Shown in pieces: positions 58,201 to 64,000 of a stretch of 64,000 bases of DNA (the first letter of the stretch is position 1; each line of letters starts with the position of its first letter). The translations under genes and the position numbers were made by a program. The stretch spans positions 744,001 through 808,000 of the forward strand of contig NZ_JAPEOB010000001.1 of NCBI RefSeq assembly GCF_026341775.1. The letters run 5' to 3'. The notes beneath the pieces are model-generated. The model was not told where the DNA came from. It searched no databases and worked only from the letters and a program-made list of their open reading frames with translations. The stretch is from Streptomyces sp. NBC_00654. GTDB taxonomy: Bacteria; Actinomycetota; Actinomycetes; Streptomycetales; Streptomycetaceae.

Positions 58201-59337
58201 ATGACGAGCATCGGTGGTGCCGAGATGGTCGACTGGAAGCTCGCGGTTGCGACCGCGACCCGACTGGTCCGGCCGGGCCCCGACATCAGCCGCGAGGAGG
58301 CCCGCGCCGTCGTCGCGGAGCTCCGCAGGCATGCCAAGGCCTCGGAGGAGCACGTCCGTCACTTCACCCGGATGATCCCGGAGGGGACCGAACCGGAGGA
58401 CACCCCGGTCCTGGTCGTCGACCGGGCGGGCTGGATCCGCGCCAACGTCGCGGGCTTCCGGGAACTGCTCCGCCCGCTCCTGGAGAAGATGCAGGACCGC
58501 CGCGGCGGCGGTACGGGCGGCGCCGTGCTCGGCGCGGTCGGCGGCAAGGTCACCGGCGTCGAACTGGGCATGCTGCTGTCGTTCCTGGCCTCCCGGATCC
58601 TCGGCCAGTACGAGACGTTCGCCCCCGCCACCCGTGAGCTGCCCGGCTCCGCCAACGGCGGCGGCCGGCTGCTGCTCGTCGCCCCCAACATCGTCCACGT
58701 CGAGCGCGAACTCGACGTCGACCCGCACGACTTCAGGCTCTGGGTGGCCCTCCACGAGGAGACCCACCGCACCCAGTTCACCGGGGTGCCCTGGCTCCGT
58801 GACCACCTCCAGGGCGAGATCCAGTCCTTCCTCGACGAGACCGACGTCGACCCGGTGACCGTCCTGGAGCGGCTGCGCGAGGCCGCGCAGTCCCTCTCCG
58901 GCGGCAGCCGCCCCGAGGGCGAGCGGGGCGAGGACGGCGGGCGCAGCCTGGTCGAGGTCGTCCAGACGCCCGGTCAGCGCGAGATCCTCGGCCGTCTCAC
59001 CGCCGTGATGTCGCTGCTCGAAGGGCACGCGGACTTCGTGATGGACGGCGTGGGCCCCGACGTGGTCGCCTCCGTCGGCGAGATCCGGGAGAAGTTCCAG
59101 CAGCGCAGGGCGCGCGGGGCGAGCCGTCTCGACCTGGCGCTGCGCAAGCTGCTGGGCCTGGACGCCAAGCTGCGGCAGTACCGCGACGGTGAGAAGTTCG
59201 TCCGGACCGTGGTCGACGAGGTCGGCATGGACGGCTTCAACCGGGTCTGGACCTCGCCGAACACCCTGCCGACCAAGGCGGAGATCGCCAGCCCGGCGGA
59301 CTGGGTCGCGCGGGTGCACCGTAAGGCAGAGTCGTGA
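58201..59337 (+). CDS. Zinc-dependent metalloprotease-like protein (DUF2342)
   Basis: 378 residues of the DUF2342 family, often labelled a coenzyme F420-associated hydrolase in actinobacteria. The zinc-binding HEETH begins at His185 (WVALHEETHRTQF). Substrate unknown. It stands between dacB and tilS; the TACGGT box before the ATG suggests its own leaderless transcript. Confidence 0.88.
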   Translation: MTSIGGAEMVDWKLAVATATRLVRPGPDISREEARAVVAELRRHAKASEEHVRHFTRMIPEGTEPEDTPVLVVDRAGWIRANVAGFRELLRPLLEKMQDRRGGGTGGAVLGAVGGKVTGVELGMLLSFLASRILGQYETFAPATRELPGSANGGGRLLLVAPNIVHVERELDVDPHDFRLWVALHEETHRTQFTGVPWLRDHLQGEIQSFLDETDVDPVTVLERLREAAQSLSGGSRPEGERGEDGGRSLVEVVQTPGQREILGRLTAVMSLLEGHADFVMDGVGPDVVASVGEIREKFQQRRARGASRLDLALRKLLGLDAKLRQYRDGEKFVRTVVDEVGMDGFNRVWTSPNTLPTKAEIASPADWVARVHRKAES

Positions 59338-59521
59338 GCCGGCCCGGCCCGACGGCCGGAGAATGCCTCTCCAATCACCCATCCGAGGGACCATAAGGGC
59401 ATGGGTAGGCGTGCAATGCTCGATGAACAGCTTGGCTCTGTCACCATCGACGCACTCTGAGTGACGGGACACACCTGTTCCGGCACCCGACGCACCCCGA
59501 ACTTCATGAAGGGCACCGGAC

Positions 59522-60631
59522 ATGGGTCCCCATCCTGCGGTCGCGGCGATACGCCTGGCGGTCCGCCGCGTACTCCACGACGTACTCACCGACTACAGCC
59601 GGCACTTCGATCACGACCGGCATCCGGAACAGGCGCAGCACTCCCCGCGCGCCGAACACATCCGGTTCGCCCGCGCCGGCGCGGGCGCCGGCCGCACCGC
59701 ACTCCCCGAACGGCCCGCCACCCCCCTCGTGCTCGTCGCGTGCTCCGGTGGCGCCGATTCCATGGCGCTCGCCTCCGCCCTCGCCTTCGAGTCCCGCAAA
59801 CTCGCGGTCCGGGCCGGCGGCATCACCGTCGACCACAACCTCCAGGTAGGATCCGGCCTGCGCGCCGCCGAGGTCGTCGCCCGGCTCACCGCCATGGACC
59901 TCGACCCCGTCGAGTCCGTCGCCGTGGACGTCGGGCGGGACGGCGGCCCCGAGGCGGCCGCCCGCGATGCCCGCTACGCCGCCCTGGACGCCGCCGCCGA
60001 GCGCCACGGCGCCGCCGCCGTCCTCCTCGGCCACACCCGCGACGACCAGGCGGAGACGGTTCTGCTCGGCCTCGCCCGCGGCTCCGGCATCCGCTCGCTC
60101 TCCGGCATGGCCGCCGCGTCCGGACCGGCCGACCGCTACCGCCGCCCCTTCCTCCAGCTCGACCGGCAGACCGCCCGCAAGGCCTGTCTGGTCCAGTCGC
60201 TCCCCGTCTGGGACGACCCGCACAACACCGACCCCGCCTACACCCGCTCCCGGCTCCGCCACGAGGGCCTGCCCGCCCTGGAGAAGGCCCTCGGCAAAGG
60301 AGTCGTCGAGGCCCTCGCCCGTACGGCCCAGCTCTCCCGCGACGATGCCGACGCCCTCGACACCTGGGCCGCCGAGGCCGAGGCCTCCGTACGCGACGAC
60401 GACGGCCGGCTGGAGTGCGCCAAGCTCTACGTCCTGCCGCCCGCGGTACGCCGCCGGGTGCTGCGCCGGGCCGTGATCGACGCCGGTGCGCCGGCCGGAT
60501 CGCTCTTCGCCCGGCACATCGAGGAAGTCGACCGTCTGATCACCGGCTGGCGCGGCCAGCGGGGCCTCAACCTGCCGGGCCGCGTCGAAGCCCGCCGGCA
60601 GGGTGGCAGACTGGTTATTCGGCAGAGCTGA
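59522..60631 (+). CDS. tilS: tRNA(Ile)-lysidine synthase
   Basis: 369 residues. The N-type ATP pyrophosphatase loop is SGGADS (Ser75-Ser80), followed by [20 protein letters not shown] and the conserved R(x)3 region before the C-terminal helices. It modifies C34 of the CAU-anticodon isoleucine tRNA to lysidine. The N-terminal extension of about 60 residues is usual in actinobacteria. The 184-bp gap upstream has no supported gene or clear promoter. Confidence 0.95.
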   Translation: MGPHPAVAAIRLAVRRVLHDVLTDYSRHFDHDRHPEQAQHSPRAEHIRFARAGAGAGRTALPERPATPLVLVACSGGADSMALASALAFESRKLAVRAGGITVDHNLQVGSGLRAAEVVARLTAMDLDPVESVAVDVGRDGGPEAAARDARYAALDAAAERHGAAAVLLGHTRDDQAETVLLGLARGSGIRSLSGMAAASGPADRYRRPFLQLDRQTARKACLVQSLPVWDDPHNTDPAYTRSRLRHEGLPALEKALGKGVVEALARTAQLSRDDADALDTWAAEAEASVRDDDGRLECAKLYVLPPAVRRRVLRRAVIDAGAPAGSLFARHIEEVDRLITGWRGQRGLNLPGRVEARRQGGRLVIRQS

Positions 60632-60668
60632 AGCGCAAGCGGCTGAAATGCAGGCGAAACAGCCGGCC

Positions 60669-60693
60669 GGACCCGGGGGCAGCCCCCGGGTCC
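60669..60693. repeat. 11-bp inverted repeat between tilS and hpt
   Basis: GGACCCGGGGG (60669-60679) pairs with 60683-60693 around a 3-nt loop CAG. It lies 37 nt after the tilS stop and 23 nt before the hpt GTG; it may act as a weak terminator or a leader hairpin. Confidence 0.7.
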
Positions 60694-60716
60694 GACGGGC
60701 GAAGAAAGAGACGCGG

Positions 60717-61271
60717 GTGAACGAGAAGGACATGGGTACCGACCTTCAGTCGGTGCTCCTCACCAAGGAAGAGATCGACGCGAAGCTCGTCGAGCTGGCC
60801 GCGAAGATCGATGCGGAGTACGCGGGCAAGGACCTGCTCATCGTCGGAGTCCTCAAGGGCGCGGTGATGGTCATGGCGGACCTGGCGCGCGCGCTGTCCA
60901 CCCCCGTCACGATGGACTGGATGGCCGTCTCCTCGTACGGCGCGGGCACCCAGTCCTCCGGCGTCGTCCGGATCCTCAAGGACCTGGACACCGACATCAA
61001 GGGCAAGCACGTCCTGATCGTCGAGGACATCATCGACTCCGGTCTGACCCTGTCCTGGCTGCTGTCCAACCTGGGCTCCCGGGAGCCGGCCACGCTGGAG
61101 GTCTGCACCCTGCTGCGCAAGCCGGACGCCGCGAAGGTCGCGATCGACGTGAAGTGGATCGGCTTCGACATCCCCAACGAGTTCGTCGTGGGCTACGGGC
61201 TGGACTACGCGGAGAAGTACCGCAACCTTCCCTTCGTCGGCACACTCGCCCCGCACGTCTACGGCGGCTGA
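60717..61271 (+). CDS. hpt: Hypoxanthine phosphoribosyltransferase
   Basis: 184 residues. The PRPP-binding loop [14 protein letters not shown] and the early [21 protein letters not shown] identify the purine salvage enzyme, which makes IMP/GMP from hypoxanthine or guanine. The late [24 protein letters not shown] is typical. The GTG at 60717 has AAAGAG upstream; an ATG 15 nt further is less well placed. Confidence 0.96.
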   Translation: MNEKDMGTDLQSVLLTKEEIDAKLVELAAKIDAEYAGKDLLIVGVLKGAVMVMADLARALSTPVTMDWMAVSSYGAGTQSSGVVRILKDLDTDIKGKHVLIVEDIIDSGLTLSWLLSNLGSREPATLEVCTLLRKPDAAKVAIDVKWIGFDIPNEFVVGYGLDYAEKYRNLPFVGTLAPHVYGG

Positions 61272-61492
61272 CGCCCCGAAGGGTCCGAACCACCCCGAAC
61301 CGTCCCCGAAGCCGGGCGGACTCTGGGGAACCCTCACTGTTTTCCCGCCGTTGAAGGCTTCGAAAGCGGGATTCCCGGACGTCCCCGGCCGTCGCAGGCG
61401 ACAATGCTGGGGTACCGTCCGAAGAACAGTCTTTATCTCACAGCAGCATTTACCTACGGGCAGGAGGGACGGGGCGACTTCGCTCCGTATGG

Positions 61493-63550
61493 ATGGACGT
61501 GAAGCGATACTTCCGTGGGCCGGTCATGTGGATCGTGCTGGCCGTCCTCGCCGTGGTCGTGTTGATGCAGGTCGTCGGCTCGTCTGGCGGCTATAAGACG
61601 GTGGACACCGGCAAGGTGATCCAGGCGATCAGCAAGGACCAGGTGGAGCAGGCCAAGCTGACCACCGGTGACGAACAGAATCTCAAGATTGAGCTGAAGG
61701 ACGGCCAGAAGCTCGACGGCGAGTCCGGCAGCAAGTTCCAGGCGAGCTACATCGGCAACCAGGGTGTCGAGCTCGCCGACACACTGCAGAAGAAGTTCGA
61801 GAGCGGTGACATCGAGAAGGGTTACACCGTCTCGCCGTCGAAGCAGTCCCCGTTCGTCTCGATCCTCCTCTCGCTGCTGCCCTTCGTCCTGATCGTGGTC
61901 GTCTTCCTGTTTCTGATGAATCAGATGCAGGGCGGCGGATCCAAGGTCATGCAGTTCGGCAAGTCCAAGGCCAAGCTGATCACCAAGGACACCCCCAAGA
62001 CGACGTTCGCCGATGTGGCGGGGTCCGACGAGGCTGTCGAAGAGCTCCACGAGATCAAGGAGTTCCTCCAGGAGCCGGCGAAGTTCCAGGCCGTCGGCGC
62101 CAAGATCCCCAAGGGTGTCCTGCTGTACGGGCCGCCCGGTACGGGCAAGACGCTGCTCGCCCGCGCTGTCGCGGGTGAGGCGGGCGTGCCGTTCTACTCG
62201 ATCTCCGGTTCCGACTTCGTCGAGATGTTCGTCGGTGTCGGTGCCTCCCGGGTCCGTGACCTCTTCGAGCAGGCCAAGGCGAACGCCCCGGCGATCGTCT
62301 TCGTCGACGAGATCGACGCTGTCGGCCGGCACCGCGGTGCCGGTATGGGCGGCGGTCACGACGAGCGCGAGCAGACCCTCAACCAGCTGCTCGTCGAGAT
62401 GGACGGCTTCGACGTGAAGGGCGGCGTCATCCTGATCGCCGCCACGAACCGGCCGGACATCCTCGACCCGGCACTGCTGCGCCCGGGACGTTTCGACCGG
62501 CAGATCGCGGTCGACCGCCCGGACATGCTGGGCCGTCTCGAAATCCTCAAGGTGCACCAGAAGGGCAAGCCGGTCGCGAAGGACGTCGATCTCGGCGCCG
62601 TCGCCCGCCGTACGCCCGGCTTCACCGGTGCCGACCTGTCGAACGTGCTCAACGAGGCCGCGCTCCTCACGGCGCGCAGCAACAAGACACTGATCGACAA
62701 CAGCATGCTCGACGAGGCCATCGACCGCGTCGTGGCGGGCCCGCAGAAGCGGACCCGGATCATGTCCGAGAAGGAAAAGAAGATCACCGCGTACCACGAG
62801 GGCGGCCACGCCCTGGTCGCGGCGGCTTCTCCCCAGTCGGACCCGGTCCACAAGATCACGATCCTCTCCCGCGGCCGCGCCCTCGGTTACACGATGGTGC
62901 TCCCGGAGGAGGACAAGTACTCCACGACGCGCAACGAGATGCTCGACCAGCTGGCTTACATGCTGGGCGGGCGCGCGGCCGAGGAGCTGGTCTTCCACGA
63001 CCCGACCACCGGTGCCGCGAACGACATCGAGAAGGCCAGTGCCACGGCCCGCGCGATGGTCACGCAGTACGGCATGACGGAGCGGCTCGGCGCGATCAAG
63101 TTCGGCGGCGACAACACCGAGCCCTTCCTGGGCCGGGAGCTGGGTCACCAGCGCGACTACTCGGAAGAGGTCGCGGCGCTTGTCGACGAAGAGGTCAAGA
63201 AGCTCATCGAGACCGCGCACAACGAGGCCTGGGAGATCCTCGTCGAGAACCGCGACATTCTCGACGCCCTCGTCCTCGAACTCCTTGAGAAGGAGACGCT
63301 CGGCAAGGAGCAGATCGCCGAGATCTTCGCCCCGATCGTGAAGCGCCCGGCCCGCCCGGCGTGGACCGGCTCCGCCCGGCGCACCCCGTCGACGCGTCCG
63401 CCGGTGCTCTCGCCCAAGGAGCTGGCCCTCACCAATGGCGCCTCCACCGCCAATGGTTCGGCGGCTCCGGCGGAGATCGCCCCGAAGGACCTGACGAAGG
63501 ACATCGCCCCGTCCGGCGAGGCGATTCCGGAGGACCGTCCGGAGAGTTAG
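61493..63550 (+). CDS. ftsH: ATP-dependent zinc metalloprotease FtsH
   Basis: 685 residues. Two transmembrane helices (about 10-28 and 118-145) flank a small external domain. The AAA+ domain has Walker A GPPGTGKT (about residue 213), Walker B IVFVDEID and the second region of homology; the protease zinc site HEGGH starts near residue 435. A hydrophilic C-terminal tail follows. It degrades membrane and short-lived regulatory proteins. A strong AGGAGGG (61462-61468) lies 24 nt before the ATG at 61493, unusually far. Confidence 0.97.
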   Translation: MDVKRYFRGPVMWIVLAVLAVVVLMQVVGSSGGYKTVDTGKVIQAISKDQVEQAKLTTGDEQNLKIELKDGQKLDGESGSKFQASYIGNQGVELADTLQKKFESGDIEKGYTVSPSKQSPFVSILLSLLPFVLIVVVFLFLMNQMQGGGSKVMQFGKSKAKLITKDTPKTTFADVAGSDEAVEELHEIKEFLQEPAKFQAVGAKIPKGVLLYGPPGTGKTLLARAVAGEAGVPFYSISGSDFVEMFVGVGASRVRDLFEQAKANAPAIVFVDEIDAVGRHRGAGMGGGHDEREQTLNQLLVEMDGFDVKGGVILIAATNRPDILDPALLRPGRFDRQIAVDRPDMLGRLEILKVHQKGKPVAKDVDLGAVARRTPGFTGADLSNVLNEAALLTARSNKTLIDNSMLDEAIDRVVAGPQKRTRIMSEKEKKITAYHEGGHALVAAASPQSDPVHKITILSRGRALGYTMVLPEEDKYSTTRNEMLDQLAYMLGGRAAEELVFHDPTTGAANDIEKASATARAMVTQYGMTERLGAIKFGGDNTEPFLGRELGHQRDYSEEVAALVDEEVKKLIETAHNEAWEILVENRDILDALVLELLEKETLGKEQIAEIFAPIVKRPARPAWTGSARRTPSTRPPVLSPKELALTNGASTANGSAAPAEIAPKDLTKDIAPSGEAIPEDRPES

Positions 63551-63609
63551 CCCCGCACCGACTCCGGTGTGACCCCTGTCATGAGGGTCCCGCCGGGCCC
63601 GGAATGGAT

Positions 63610-63650
63610 GCCGCGCCCCCCAGGTTTTAGCCTGTGGGGGCGCGGCTTTT
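63610..63650 (+). terminator. Rho-independent terminator after ftsH
   Basis: An 11-bp GC-rich stem (63610-63620 with 63636-63646) is extended by CAGG/CCTG with a single bulged T, closes on a TTTTAG loop and is followed by TTTT. Confidence 0.92.
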
Positions 63651-63711
63651 CCGTATGCCTGCGGGGTTTGCGCAGCCCGCGCTTGTGACAGCACAGAGGA
63701 ACGAGGCACAG

Positions 63712-64000
63712 ATGACCGACCCGGTGACGCTGGACGGCGAGGGTTCGATCGGCGAGTTCGACGAGAAGCGGGCCGAGGCGGCGGTACGCGAGCTGCTCAT
63801 CGCGGTCGGCGAGGACCCGGACCGTGAGGGCCTGCGGGAGACGCCGGGGCGGGTGGCACGTGCGTACAAGGAGATATTCGCGGGCCTCTACCAGGAGCCC
63901 GAGGACGTTCTGACGACCACGTTCGACCTGGGCCACGACGAGATGGTGCTGGTGAAGGACATCGAGGTGTTCAGCACATGTGAACACCACCTGGTGCCGT
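63712..64000 (+). CDS. folE: GTP cyclohydrolase I, 3' end beyond window
   Basis: The first 96 codons are visible. Family marks are [19 protein letters not shown] and, at the right edge, STCEHHLVP, which supplies zinc ligands Cys and His. It catalyses the first step of tetrahydrofolate synthesis from GTP. The ATG follows GAGGCACAG. It directly follows ftsH, an order common in actinobacteria, where further folate genes follow. Confidence 0.95.
   Translation, partial: MTDPVTLDGEGSIGEFDEKRAEAAVRELLIAVGEDPDREGLRETPGRVARAYKEIFAGLYQEPEDVLTTTFDLGHDEMVLVKDIEVFSTCEHHLVP

Overview
The window is high-GC DNA with frequent GTG and TTG starts, a large AfsR-type SARP regulator, an MbtH protein, and XRE/DUF397/ATPase regulatory sets. 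These point to a Streptomyces-like actinomycete chromosome. The left 28.8 kb is a lipopeptide-type nonribosomal peptide synthetase (NRPS) locus cut by the left edge. The right 35 kb is mostly ordinary chromosomal genes, ending in dacB, a zinc metalloprotease gene, tilS, hpt, ftsH and folE (folE is cut by the right edge).

Region 1 (1-28771), biosynthetic locus. A minus-strand operon runs sbnA-like, sbnB-like, mbtH, NRPS-1 (A-T-C-A-T) and NRPS-2 (C-A-T-C-A-T-C-A..., incomplete). The sbnA/sbnB pair makes 2,3-diaminopropionate (Dap). A divergent plus-strand operon encodes two acyl-CoA dehydrogenase-like proteins, an acyl carrier protein, a stand-alone condensation protein and a fatty acyl-AMP ligase, and ends at a strong hairpin. 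Read together: the ligase loads a fatty acid on the carrier protein, the dehydrogenases desaturate it, and the free condensation protein acylates the first aminoacyl-carrier of NRPS-1, which begins with an adenylation domain and has no condensation domain of its own. Adenylation codes read by eye are Gln-like (DAWQFATID), X (DLPKVAEVG), Thr (DFWNVGMVH), X, X. The X domains share one code and two of them are nearly identical over about 1.5 kb. A DUF1015 gene and the SARP gene close the region.

Region 2 (28772-42535). A 1.2-kb gene-free stretch holds SARP-type direct repeats. It is followed by a phosphotransferase, a secreted chymotrypsin-like protease and a secreted intradiol dioxygenase that carry the same C-terminal carbohydrate-binding domain, an ECF sigma factor with a membrane-anchored partner, a family A DNA polymerase, a quinone oxidoreductase, a DUF2786 protein, an FUSC transporter and a lipoprotein.

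Region 3 (42536-49065), regulatory sets. DUF397, ATPase and XRE genes share a 19-nt promoter element. An aldehyde dehydrogenase has Ser at the catalytic Cys position and a palindromic operator at its promoter. A padR gene and a two-gene ABC exporter share three copies of a palindromic operator.

Region 4 (49066-64000), housekeeping and metabolism. Genes encode glutamate decarboxylase, WrbA, a CLC-type channel, a YbjQ protein, DedA, a ThrE-type exporter, inorganic pyrophosphatase, PBP4-type carboxypeptidase, a zinc metalloprotease, TilS, Hpt, FtsH and the start of FolE. Several genes across the window have a TANNNT box 6-7 nt before the start codon, suggesting leaderless transcripts. No CRISPR array, transposase, tRNA or rRNA gene was seen.
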